NCBI GenBank assembly: GCA_025450095.1
Contig: JANWID010000126.1
Span: 1 to 10,099 of the forward strand
Direction of reading: 5' to 3'
Source of the DNA: Bacteroidia bacterium
GTDB lineage: Bacteria > Bacteroidota > Bacteroidia > AKYH767-A > OLB10
Length of the DNA stretch: 10,099 nucleotides
This document shows, in pieces, positions 1 to 8,300 of the stretch. The stretch's first letter is position 1. The number at the start of each line of letters is the position of its first letter. A model generated the notes under the pieces. It worked only from the letters and a program-made list of their open reading frames with translations, had not been told where the DNA came from and ran no database searches. Position numbers and translations under genes: made by a program.

Positions 1-624
1 ATATGTACAGTATTATATATACTTTTTGCACATGTACTAACCGGAGTCGCTTCCGTTGATGATTTCCGAAAAACCGGTAGAGAAGCCTCTGTCACCTTTG
101 CTATTCAAACGTACATGACAAATTTCGGCTGGCTTGCAAAGCTTGTTACCGTCGCTATTCTTGCCGGATTTTCTTCTGTGATTCTTGTAATGTTAATGGG
201 TCAGTCAAGAGTATTTTACTCAATGAGCAAAGACGGTCTTGTGCCCAAAGTATTTTCAGTTTTACACCCCAGGTTTCGTACTCCATATAAATCCAATATT
301 CTCTTTTTTGTTTTTGTCGGACTGTTTGCTGCTTTTGTGCCGGGTGATATAGTGGGCGACATGACCAGTATTGGAACTTTGTTTGCGTTCATGTTGGTTT
401 GTGCAGGAATTATCATCCTAAGAAAATCCGACCCCGATATTCCCCGACAATTCAAAACGCCATTGGTTCCTTACGTCCCAATTCTTGGAATAATTGTATG
501 TGGTGCGATGATATACGGACTGGGCTGGACAAATTGGCTTCGCTTACTGGTATGGATCGTAATCGGATTTGTTATTTACTTTGCATATAGCAGGAAGCAT
601 AGTAAATTGAGAAATAAAAGTTGA
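1..624 (+). CDS. APC-family amino acid permease, C-terminal part (5' end outside window)
   Basis: This is an inner-membrane secondary transporter that most likely moves amino acids across the cytoplasmic membrane. The frame is open from base 1 and ends at TGA 622-624, so only the last 207 residues are seen. The first in-frame ATG (115) is internal, because the upstream codons continue the protein. The visible part contains the loop GQSRVFYSMSKDGLVP followed by HPRFRTPYKSN, a hallmark of the cationic amino acid transporter (CAT-like) branch of the APC superfamily. Several hydrophobic helices follow, then a cytoplasmic loop with RKSDPDIPRQFKTP, two more helices, and a short basic tail (SRKHSKLRNKS). 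Family assignment is firm. The substrate cannot be read from this fragment. It appears unrelated to the two-component genes downstream, from which 151 bases separate it. Confidence 0.88.
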   Translation: MCTVLYILFAHVLTGVASVDDFRKTGREASVTFAIQTYMTNFGWLAKLVTVAILAGFSSVILVMLMGQSRVFYSMSKDGLVPKVFSVLHPRFRTPYKSNILFFVFVGLFAAFVPGDIVGDMTSIGTLFAFMLVCAGIIILRKSDPDIPRQFKTPLVPYVPILGIIVCGAMIYGLGWTNWLRLLVWIVIGFVIYFAYSRKHSKLRNKS

Positions 625-665
625 GAAATATCTGGTTATCCACGTTAATCTGATCTTTAGTGTTT

Positions 666-673
666 TAAATTTG
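666..673 (+). promoter_or_regulatory. Candidate Bacteroidota -7 promoter element
   Basis: TAAATTTG at 666-673 matches the Bacteroidota sigma-ABfr -7 consensus TAnnTTTG exactly. No convincing -33 TTTG is seen about 20 bases upstream. If used, transcription would begin near base 680, leaving a leader of about 95 bases before the kinase start at 776. In AT-rich DNA such an octamer can occur by chance. Confidence 0.35.
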
Positions 674-715
674 CGGACACTAAGAATTATTCAGGGAAAT
701 ACATATCAATGAGAA

Positions 716-746
716 ACTTTATAAAACATTTTATGATGTTTTAAGT
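716..746 (+). repeat. Inverted repeat (hairpin) in the leader of the kinase gene
   Basis: TAAAACAT (722-729) and ATGTTTTA (736-743) form a perfect 8-base inverted repeat with a 6-base loop. With a 3-base bulge the pairing can extend to ACTT (716-719) with AAGT (743-746). No T-run follows, so it is a poor intrinsic terminator for the permease gene. It overlaps a tiny open frame (ATG 709 to TAA 742-744, 11 codons). It may be a leader structure, an operator, or chance in AT-rich DNA. Confidence 0.35.
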
Positions 747-775
747 AAAATATCTAGTTTCATTATTCTCCTCAA

Positions 776-1957
776 TTGAATCCAACCCCATTTTGGCGTG
801 ATGTCTGGCTGATTATTATCAGCTTTTTAATGTTCATGGGAACAATCTATATCTATTTCCGATTGCGAAGCAGCAATTTCAGAAGGGTTAGAAGATTGTT
901 AGAAGAGAGAGTTGAAGTTAAAACACGCCAGCTTACAGAAAAAAACCTTGAACTGGAAAAACTATCTTTAGTCGTTAGCCGGACCGATAATGCTGTATTG
1001 ATTGCAGACCCCGAGGGACAAGTGGAATGGGTTAACGATGGCTTTATAAGACTTTTTGGGATTCCCAAAGAAAAATTAATTGACAAAAAATTATCCGAGA
1101 TCAATGTTTATGAAAAAATTGATCACGAAATCAGTGAAGCAATTAAGAATCAACACTCACGGATTTTTGAAAGTAACGTAAACACGAATGGTGATGAAAA
1201 TCTTTGGATATCCTCCACGCTTACTCCTATTTATGATGAAGAAGGTCCGTTGAAAAAACTCGTTGTAGTTGATACAGATATTACGGCAGGGAAAAAAATG
1301 CAACAGCAAATAGAATCTTCGCTAAAGGAGAAGGATGTTCTGCTGAAGGAGATACACCATCGTGTAAAAAATAACTTACAGATCATTATCAGTTTGCTAA
1401 ATCTACAGTCAGGATACATTAAAGACGAAGCGACATTAAAGGCCGTGAAGGAAGGACAAAATCGTGTTCGGTCAATGGCGCTGGTGCATGAAAAATTTTA
1501 TCAATCGGATAAGATAAGTGAAATTGATTTTGCCGAATACATTGAAAAACTTTGTCATTTTCTTTATCAGTCATATGGTGATAAAACGGACCGGATTGAA
1601 TTGCAGATTAAAGGCGATCATATTGAATTGGATATGGATACCGCTATGCCTTGCGGCTTATTAATTAATGAAATCGTTTCAAATGCATACAAATATGCTT
1701 TTCCTGATCAGAACAAAGGAATAATAATGATTGAGCTTAAAAAAACGAATGGAACGATGACGCTGAAAGTGCATGATAACGGTATTGGATTACCCGAGAA
1801 TTTTGATGTTGAAAAGTCTGAATCCCTCGGAATGCAACTCATACAGGCATTAACAAGTCAGCTGGATGGTGAATTAAAAGTGTCTCATGAAAACGGGACA
1901 ACTTTTGAAGTATCTTTCCCCTATCCAAAAGTTCATCATGAAAAATTGAATAAATAG
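776..1957 (+). CDS. Membrane-anchored PAS / HisKA_2 sensor histidine kinase
   Basis: This is a sensor kinase that autophosphorylates on histidine and presumably phosphorylates the adjacent LytTR regulator. Order: one transmembrane helix (residues about 11-29), a short coiled coil (about 33-62, LEERVEVKTRQLTEKNLELEKL), a PAS domain (about 64-172), a HisKA_2 dimerisation domain with HHRVKNN (H195 the likely phosphoacceptor), and a HATPase_c domain with the N-box around N298/N303, the G1 motif DNGIGLP (D335) and a G2-like SLGMQL near G352. The start is TTG at 776. The nearest in-frame stop upstream is TAG 755-757 and no ATG lies between. The next ATG (830) would cut off part of the membrane helix. 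The first residues, PTPFWRDVW plus helix, look like the segment that follows the Y_Y_Y domain in large propeller sensors, yet no such domain precedes them here. The regulator gene starts 45 bases downstream, so the two are probably co-transcribed. Confidence 0.9.
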   Translation: MNPTPFWRDVWLIIISFLMFMGTIYIYFRLRSSNFRRVRRLLEERVEVKTRQLTEKNLELEKLSLVVSRTDNAVLIADPEGQVEWVNDGFIRLFGIPKEKLIDKKLSEINVYEKIDHEISEAIKNQHSRIFESNVNTNGDENLWISSTLTPIYDEEGPLKKLVVVDTDITAGKKMQQQIESSLKEKDVLLKEIHHRVKNNLQIIISLLNLQSGYIKDEATLKAVKEGQNRVRSMALVHEKFYQSDKISEIDFAEYIEKLCHFLYQSYGDKTDRIELQIKGDHIELDMDTAMPCGLLINEIVSNAYKYAFPDQNKGIIMIELKKTNGTMTLKVHDNGIGLPENFDVEKSESLGMQLIQALTSQLDGELKVSHENGTTFEVSFPYPKVHHEKLNK

Positions 1958-2002
1958 AAACAAAAAAAATCAAATCAGGTAAAAAGAAAATTAAATCTGA
2001 AT

Positions 2003-3139
2003 ATGGCTGCACTAAAAATAATGATTGTTGAAGACGAAATTATCGTCGCAAAAGATATTCAACGAATATTAAAAAAGCTCGGATATGAAGCATTTGACCC
2101 TTTTGCAAACGGGAAAAAGGCATTGGATTCAATAGAAAAACTAACCCCGGATATTATCCTACTTGATATCAATCTTAAAAGCAGCGAAATCGATGGCATC
2201 CAGGTAGGTGAACAAATTCACCAGCATTACCAGATTCCATTTATTTACCTGACAGCTTTTTCAGATAAAACTACACTCGAAAGGGCAAAACTTACAGAGC
2301 CATACGGTTACATTATCAAACCATTCGAAGAAGATGATATTCGTACAGCGATTGAAATTGCATTTTATAAGTATACCAAGGATCTTGAAATGCAAAATAA
2401 GGGTAACAGGTTTGCAACCGCACTTGATAGCCTTGAGGTTGCCGTAATTATTACCGACTCGAATGAAAAAGTTATTTTCCTGAATAAAATGGCAGAAACC
2501 ATAACGGGTTGTCTGAAACAGGAAGCATTGGGCAAAGACATTAGTATAGCAATGAAAAACAGTGGTGCAGAAACTAAAAATGTTTTCAAAACACTTGCTC
2601 ATACGGTTGTTGGAGAAGCGCAGAAAAAGGAAGCAGATGCCGAAGTCTCAATTTCAAACGGCGCCGCCGAACATAAAGTAGCTGTAAATACATTTCCAAT
2701 ACTAACAGTCAATAATAAAATTAACGGATGTGCTTTTGTAATGACATCCGGCGGAAGAAGGGATACTGTTCAGGAAACCAACACAGATAAAAACCTGTTT
2801 AATTTTCTTGAGAATATTTATGCAAACAATAGCTTCTTTGTTAAGAAAGATTCAAGATTTGTTAAAGTAAATTTTCAGGATATACTTTGGATAGAAGCGC
2901 TCGACAATTATGTGATTATAAAAACATCTTCAAAGGAGCAATTCATTCTGCATAGTTCCATGAAAGACATCGAAACAAAATTACCACAGATGAATTTTGC
3001 CCGAGTGCATCGTTCATATATTGTTCAGCTAGAAAAAATAAATGCTCTTGAGGAGAACGCCTGCATTATTGATGGCAACCGGATTCCAATAGGAAAGTCT
3101 TACAAAGATAATCTCATGAGCAGGCTGAACCTGTTTTAA
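2003..3139 (+). CDS. Response regulator, REC-PAS-LytTR
   Basis: This is a cytoplasmic DNA-binding response regulator, the probable partner of the kinase 45 bases upstream. The receiver domain (residues about 4-122) carries the acidic pair E10/D11, phosphoacceptor D55 in LLDINL, T84 and K106 in the KPF motif, so it looks fully functional. A PAS-like domain follows at about 134-250 (LDSLEVAVIITDSNEKVIFLN). The C-terminal LytTR DNA-binding domain spans about 277-376, with the typical stretches ILWIEALDNYV and FARVHRSYIV and an IPIGKSYK ending. Most LytTR regulators are REC-LytTR of about 240-260 residues, so this 378-residue form carries an extra sensory module. LytTR proteins usually bind paired direct repeats upstream of target promoters. 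A small repeat cluster lies just after this gene. The ATG start is preceded by A-rich sequence and no Shine-Dalgarno, as is usual in Bacteroidota. Confidence 0.92.
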   Translation: MAALKIMIVEDEIIVAKDIQRILKKLGYEAFDPFANGKKALDSIEKLTPDIILLDINLKSSEIDGIQVGEQIHQHYQIPFIYLTAFSDKTTLERAKLTEPYGYIIKPFEEDDIRTAIEIAFYKYTKDLEMQNKGNRFATALDSLEVAVIITDSNEKVIFLNKMAETITGCLKQEALGKDISIAMKNSGAETKNVFKTLAHTVVGEAQKKEADAEVSISNGAAEHKVAVNTFPILTVNNKINGCAFVMTSGGRRDTVQETNTDKNLFNFLENIYANNSFFVKKDSRFVKVNFQDILWIEALDNYVIIKTSSKEQFILHSSMKDIETKLPQMNFARVHRSYIVQLEKINALEENACIIDGNRIPIGKSYKDNLMSRLNLF

Positions 3140-3189
3140 TCGGCAGAGATTCATTCCATTCGAAAACAGATTTAGTTTAAAACAGATTT
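3131..3189 (+). repeat. Direct and inverted repeat cluster between regulator and ABC exporter
   Basis: AAAACAGATTT occurs twice, at 3163-3173 and 3179-3189, a perfect 11-base direct repeat with a 16-base period. The reverse complement of its core also appears as CTGTTTTAA at 3131-3139, which includes the regulator's stop codon. That pairs perfectly with TTAAAACAG at 3177-3185 (9 bases). The cluster could be an operator for the LytTR regulator in front of the ABC genes, or a weak transcription end for the two-component pair. LytTR sites are usually about 21-22 bases apart, so the 16-base spacing does not fit well. A TTTG (3187-3190) lies upstream of a poor -7-like TAAAATTT (3208-3215). No clear promoter is visible. 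Confidence 0.4.
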
Positions 3190-3241
3190 GCTTTCCTGTT
3201 AGTTAATTAAAATTTACCTGTAGCTTCACAAAAAATTATTT

Positions 3242-4009
3242 GTGCAAACCCCCACACCAATTATAAGGGTAAAGGATCTTTCAAAAAATTACCCTGAAAT
3301 TATTGCAGTAAACGGGATAAGTTTTGATGTTTTCGAAGGAGAAATTTTCGGTTTACTTGGCCCTAACGGTGCAGGCAAAACCACCACTCTCGAAATCATT
3401 GAAACCCTCCGAAAAAAAACTTCCGGTGAAGTTTGGGTTGCAGGTTTCTCAATCGATGAAAATGCCAATGCAATTAAACAAAGAATAGGAGTTCAACTCC
3501 AGTCTGCAAATTATTATCCCAACCTGACCTTAAACCAACTGCTTGATTTGTTTGAGGGTCTTTACAATACCCCCGTTGATAAAAAAGCAACTCTTGAACG
3601 TGTCGGCTTACAGGATCGCGGAAAGTCGAAATATAAAGCACTTTCCGGCGGACAGAAACAACGATTTTCTATAGCTACTACACTAATTAATAAACCACAA
3701 ATAGTATTTCTTGACGAACCGACAACAGGCCTTGACCCGCAAGCAAGAAGAAACCTCTGGGAACTGATTAGACAAATTCGTTCAGAAGGAACCACCGTGG
3801 TAATTACCACACATTATATGGATGAAGCGGAAGTATTGTGTGATCGCGTTGCAATAATTGAGAAAGGGAAAATAATTTCTTTGGATTCGCCTTCAAACCT
3901 GATTGACAAACTTGTGTCAAGCGGATTTAAACGAACGGCAGAAATTAAAAAAGCCAACCTCGAAGATGTTTTCTTATCACTTACGGGCCACGAATTACGG
4001 GAAGGATAA
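3242..4009 (+). CDS. ABC-2 type exporter, ATP-binding protein
   Basis: This is the nucleotide-binding subunit of an ABC exporter, peripheral on the cytoplasmic face, which hydrolyses ATP to power the permease encoded immediately downstream. Motifs are complete: Walker A GPNGAGKTT (40-48), Q-loop around Q85/Q87, signature LSGGQ (134-138), Walker B IVFLDEP with catalytic E159, D-loop GLD, and switch H191. At 255 residues it is slightly short for the DrrA/CcmA-like drug-export group. The C-terminal ANLEDVFLSLTGHELRE segment is typical of ATPases that pair with ABC-2 permeases. The start is GTG at 3242. The in-frame stop TAG is at 3221-3223 and no ATG lies between, and the reading begins just before the first beta strand (IIRVKDLSKNY). 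The substrate cannot be told. Drug or lipid-like export is usual in the group. Confidence 0.93.
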   Translation: MQTPTPIIRVKDLSKNYPEIIAVNGISFDVFEGEIFGLLGPNGAGKTTTLEIIETLRKKTSGEVWVAGFSIDENANAIKQRIGVQLQSANYYPNLTLNQLLDLFEGLYNTPVDKKATLERVGLQDRGKSKYKALSGGQKQRFSIATTLINKPQIVFLDEPTTGLDPQARRNLWELIRQIRSEGTTVVITTHYMDEAEVLCDRVAIIEKGKIISLDSPSNLIDKLVSSGFKRTAEIKKANLEDVFLSLTGHELREG

Positions 4010-4015
4010 CACACC

Positions 4016-5164
4016 ATGAAGGAAAACTCACAGGTAAAATACAGCCAGCTAAAGGCAATGCTTGCAATTTCAAAAGCAAGTTTCCGGTCAATAATTAAAA
4101 GCCCGTCAGCTGTAATATTCAGCCTCGTTTTCCCTCTCATATTTATTTTAGTTTTTGGATTTATAAAAGGTAATTCCATTCGACTTGAAGTGGGAGTAGA
4201 TCCGCGTTGCGATACGACAGCTGTTATTTACAGACTTTTTTCAGAAATGCCGAATGTTGAGGTTGTCAAAAACAAACAGCCGGCAGAGATGCAGGACTTG
4301 TTACATAAAGGCCGTCTCGACGCCATATTAAATGTTTACGATTCTGAAAAAGAAAAAACACAGGTAGTTGAAGTCATCACCTCCAAAGCATCAAGAGAAA
4401 AAGGGTTGTTTGTAAAAGCCATACTTACAAATATTGTTGACAAACAAAATCTATCTTATTTGCGCGATTCATCCCGGACAATAGTTTCTGTCGAAAAAGA
4501 AAGCGTCAATCATTTTTATCCGGCCGAATTGAAAGAATCATTCGTGCAGGGAAGAGAATATAAAATGATTGATTTTATTTTACCGGGTCAACTTGGATTT
4601 TCCATTCTTAGTGCAGGAGTTTTCGGAACTGCTTTTATTTTCTTTTCTCTCAGGCAAACACTTGTACTTAAAAGATTTTTTGCAACCCCGATTCAGAGGC
4701 CTTATATCATTTTAGGAGAAGCGTTGAGCAGGTTGGTGTTTCAGCTCCTTGGTTCATTAATAATAATTCTCCTTGGAAGATATTTATTTGGCTTCACTCT
4801 CATCAATGGTTTCAAAACGCTTGTTGAAATGCTGCTGTTAGCTGCGATGGGTCTCGTAGTATTTATGGGTTTTGGTTTTGTTGTTTCCGGAATTGCTAAA
4901 AGTGAAAGCGTTATTCCTCCGCTTGCAAATGTGATTACGTTGCCACAATTTCTTTTAAGTGGTACTTTTTTCCCCATTGATGCATTTCCAGGATGGTTGC
5001 AGGCAATCAGCAAGGTGCTTCCATTGACATATCTCAATGATGCATTAAGGAGAGTTGCCTTTGAAGGAGCCGGTTTTTCAGACATTTCAAGTCAGTTATT
5101 AATTATCACCATCTGGGGTGTTGTTGTTTATATTGCGGCAATACGCTTTTTTAGATGGGAATGA
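4016..5164 (+). CDS. ABC-2 type exporter, permease protein
   Basis: This is the membrane subunit partnering the ATPase, whose stop codon lies 6 bases upstream, so the two are surely translated from one message. The 382-residue protein has the ABC2_membrane_3 layout: a cytoplasmic N-terminus, helix 1 at about 31-51, a large extracytoplasmic segment of about 130 residues (52-184), then five further hydrophobic segments (about 187-211, 235-258, 268-292, 299-321, 360-378). The stretch LKRFFATPIQRPYII between helices 2 and 3 and the LSGTFFPIDAFPGWLQ hairpin followed by LPLTYLNDALRRV are recognisable family signatures. It ends with the short basic-aromatic tail RFFRWE. One ATPase and one permease imply a homodimeric exporter. 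No outer-membrane or periplasmic adaptor gene accompanies it here, and the substrate is unknown. Confidence 0.9.
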   Translation: MKENSQVKYSQLKAMLAISKASFRSIIKSPSAVIFSLVFPLIFILVFGFIKGNSIRLEVGVDPRCDTTAVIYRLFSEMPNVEVVKNKQPAEMQDLLHKGRLDAILNVYDSEKEKTQVVEVITSKASREKGLFVKAILTNIVDKQNLSYLRDSSRTIVSVEKESVNHFYPAELKESFVQGREYKMIDFILPGQLGFSILSAGVFGTAFIFFSLRQTLVLKRFFATPIQRPYIILGEALSRLVFQLLGSLIIILLGRYLFGFTLINGFKTLVEMLLLAAMGLVVFMGFGFVVSGIAKSESVIPPLANVITLPQFLLSGTFFPIDAFPGWLQAISKVLPLTYLNDALRRVAFEGAGFSDISSQLLIITIWGVVVYIAAIRFFRWE

Positions 5165-5210
5165 CGGATTTTTCCTGGTTTATTATTCAAAGCTGACAAT
5201 TGAGATTTAT

Positions 5211-5236
5211 AACCCCGTTTTCAGGGTATCTTTTTT
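5211..5236 (+). terminator. Weak intrinsic terminator candidate after the ABC permease
   Basis: ACCC (5212-5215) can pair with GGGT (5224-5227) around an 8-base loop. The stem extends by two more pairs if A5211 is bulged out, and six T residues follow at 5231-5236. The stem is short, so this is only a weak candidate. It abuts the -7 element of the next gene. Confidence 0.3.
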
Positions 5237-5237
5237 G

Positions 5238-5245
5238 TAATTTTG
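5238..5245 (+). promoter_or_regulatory. -7 promoter element of the large secreted-protein gene
   Basis: TAATTTTG at 5238-5245 fits the Bacteroidota -7 consensus TAnnTTTG exactly and sits 23 bases before the ATG at 5269. Transcription would begin near 5251-5253 with a short leader. The -33 region is weak (GTTTTC around 5217-5222, closer than the usual spacing of about 20 bases). The position between two unrelated genes makes a promoter here likely. Confidence 0.5.
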
Positions 5246-5268
5246 TTGTTTAAAAGTGATATAAATCC

Positions 5269-5349
5269 ATGGGTTCACCGAAGAGCAATTTAGCTAAACG
5301 GTTTTTTTTTGCTTGCTTACTTGTACTGTTGAATCATTTTGTTTTTGGA
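5269..5349 (+). other. Sec signal peptide of the large secreted protein
   Basis: Residues 1-27 show a basic n-region (KSNLAKR), a hydrophobic core (FFFACLLVLL, then FVF) and a small residue before the likely cleavage point G27|Q28. A glutamine at +1 is common in Bacteroidota exported proteins. No lipobox cysteine is present at this position, so it is not a lipoprotein signal. Confidence 0.8.
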
Positions 5350-8300
5350 CAAACTGGTAAAGACGGCACGAGAGTAATTAGTTCTGCCAATACTGTTGTA
5401 AACGCATATACTACTTTACAGGCTAGTGTAAGCGCCGGAAGTAATTCAATCCAGGTTGCCAGTAACAGTTTAAATCTTAGTTTTCCTTCTCCGCTTAATT
5501 CAGGTGATTTGATTTTTATTTACCAGGTACAGGGTGCGTCAATAAATATTTCTGATGATCCATCGTATGGTAATATAACCAACTATCAGAATTGCGGTAA
5601 TTATGAACTTGCCGAAGTGTCTTCTGTTTCGGGTTCAACGATAATAAATATTACCTGCCCGCTGCAACACGATTATACTGCTTCAGGAAATGTAGTTGTT
5701 GCCCGCGTTCCCAGGTATTCAACACTCACAATTAATAGTGGAGCTAGTCTGACTTGTCCGGCATGGAATGGTTTTACCGGTGGAGTTTGTGTTGTCGAAG
5801 TTTTTGGAACAACAACAATAAACAGCGGTGGAACAATTGATGTTAGCGGAAAAGGATTTCGTGGCGGAAGTTTATTGAATAACAACTCAGGATATGGAGT
5901 TTTAAATTACAGGTGGCCCGGTAATGATTATGGTGCAGAAAAAGGAGAAAGCATAGCAGGCGATGTTACAGATTATGATTTATTAGGCGGCAGGAATTGC
6001 AAAGGAGCTCCGGCAAATGGCGGTGGTGGAGGGAATTCACATAACGCTGGCGGCGGTGGCGGCGGAAATGCAGGGAATGTTGCAGGGTATACAGGCACCG
6101 GTAACCCTGATGTTTCAACGGCATCATGGGCTACAGCATGGAATCTTGAGTCTGCAGGTTTTGCAGCATCAACATCTTCCGGTGGAGGAAAAGGGGGCTA
6201 TACATTTTCTGATAACAACCAGAACGCTTTAGTTGTTGGTCCTACAAATGGTGCATGGGGAGGGGATGCAAGACGTGAAAATGGTGGTCGCGGAGGAAGA
6301 CCGCTTGATTATTCAACAGGAAAAATTTTTATGGGTGGCGGTGGTGGTGCAGGCGAGCAGAATAATTCAAAAGGCGGTGCCGGTGGAAGTGGCGGAGGTC
6401 TTTTATATTTTCTTTCCTATAATGACGTTAACGGTTCAGGACAAATTCTTGCCAATGGAACCAATGGCGCTTCTACAATTCCATTTAACGGTACCGATGG
6501 AGCAGGTGGCGGTGGTGGTGGTGGAACAGGTCTTCTCAATACAACAAATGCTGTTACAGGAATTTCAATTAATGCAAACGGAGGCAATGGGGGTTCACAG
6601 ACAGTTGCAGTTTTCACTCTCGAAGCTGAGGGACCCGGTGGCGGTGGCGGCGGCGGATACATTGCACTTTCAAACGGAGCCGTTACAAGAAATACAAATG
6701 GTGGAATCAACGGTACTACCAACTCAGGAACATTGACGGAATTTCCACCTAACGGTGCAACTAAAGGAGGTGCCGGAATTAATAATGCATCATTAAATGC
6801 TTTTCGAATAATTACCCAGCCAGTTAATTTATGTTCTTCCACATCAACAACACTTACATTTACAACAAGCGGCACGACTCCGCCCGGAATAATTTATAAC
6901 TGGTATGATCAGGCAACAGGAGGATCACCGGTTGGTAGCGGAACAACATTTACTACTCCTATGCTTACGTCTTCTAAAACCTACTACATCAGTTGTTGTC
7001 CGGGCTCTGTTCGAGTACCATTACAAGTTAACGTAAGCAATAGCCCATCGGCGTCATTTTCATCCACAACAGTTTGCGCGGGCAGTTCGACAAATTTTTC
7101 TGCAAGCGGTTCTTCAGGCATAACTTCCTGGAATTGGAATTTCGGTGACGGCTCCGGTACTTCAATTCAACAAAATCCTTCGTATACCTATTCTTCCGGA
7201 GGGAATTATACTGTGACACTTACAGTAAGCAATGGTGTTTGTACAAGCACCGTTTCACAAAGTACAAATGTATTTAACGCACCTGTTGTAAACTATTCTT
7301 CTTCTGCTTCGTCAACCGGTTGTGGCCCGCTAACCGTTCAGTTTACAAACAGCACTACGAATGCAATCGGCTACTCCTGGAATTTTGGCGATGGAACACC
7401 ATTAAGTACACAAACAAATCCCTCACACACATATTCTTCTGCAGGAACCTATACTGTGATATTAACCGCGAGCGGAGCCGGAAGCTGCTCCAATTCAATT
7501 TCACATGTTGTTTCAGTGGGTCCTCCCCCTACCTCATCATTTACATCTAATAATAATATTTGCCAGAACGATACCATTTTCTTTGTTAATCAATCAACCG
7601 GTAATGGATCTACAATAACATCTTTGAGTTGGAATTTTGGTGACGGAAGTCCGCCTACAACTTCAACGAATCCGTATCATATCTATACATCCACCGGTGT
7701 TTTCAATGTAACATTAACCGCTACTTCCGCCTTGTGTTCAGATGATACGGTAATTTCTATATCAGTAAACCAGGCACCGGTAGCAGGTTTTACAACTTCT
7801 GCTGTAAACGGATGCGCTCCATTGAATGTAAATTTTACAAACAGCACAACCGGTTCGCCAACATACAACTGGAATTTTGGTGACGGATCTCCAACTTCTT
7901 CACAACAAAATCCAACTCATATTTATTCTTTACCGGGCACATACAATGTTACGTTAATTGCAATACAAGGAAGCTGTTCGGATACTGTTGTTCAGACAAA
8001 TTTAATTCAGGTTGCGATCTCTCCCCATTCATCTTTTTCTTCCCTTCCTGCAATCTGCCTGGGAGACAGCATTTCCTTTAATAATTTATCGACCAGCGGT
8101 GGTTCTCCGATAACATCAAATCAATGGGATTTTGGCGATGGCACACCACTTTCTACACAGGTGAACCCGGTACATTATTATAGTTCATCCGGTTCTTACA
8201 ATGTAAAACTCACAACTACTGCAGGCACTTGTCCGGATGACACAACAATTGTAATTAACGTTAGTCCCGGACCCGTAGTTGCTTTCAGTGTTTCAAATCC

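Noticed and set aside
709..744. Tiny forward ATG frame of 11 codons upstream of the kinase
   Set aside because: It is too short, with no homology signal. Mentioned only as a possible leader, not annotated as a gene.
2261..2602. Reverse-strand open frame of 113 codons inside the response regulator
   Set aside because: It is antisense to conserved receiver and PAS coding sequence, and its cysteine/phenylalanine-rich composition is typical of a shadow frame.
3814..4179. Reverse-strand open frame of 121 codons across the ATPase-permease junction
   Set aside because: It lies antisense to two well-supported genes and has no recognisable product or promoter.
6000..6700. Possible simple-sequence (microsatellite) phase-variation tract in the glycine runs
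   Set aside because: The GGN codons are mixed (GGC, GGT, GGA, GGG), and no long homopolymer or pure short repeat is present that would slip efficiently out of frame.
6017..6736. Two forward open frames (6017-6232 and 6233-6736) in a shifted frame within the glycine-rich region
   Set aside because: They arise from low-complexity GGN repeats read in another frame. The main frame continues unbroken with a clear domain order, so there is no frameshift.
6417..6875. Reverse-strand open frame of 152 codons, proline-rich
   Set aside because: It is the complement of the glycine-rich coding stretch (GGN codons read as proline codons in reverse). It has no domain and lies wholly inside the large secreted-protein gene.
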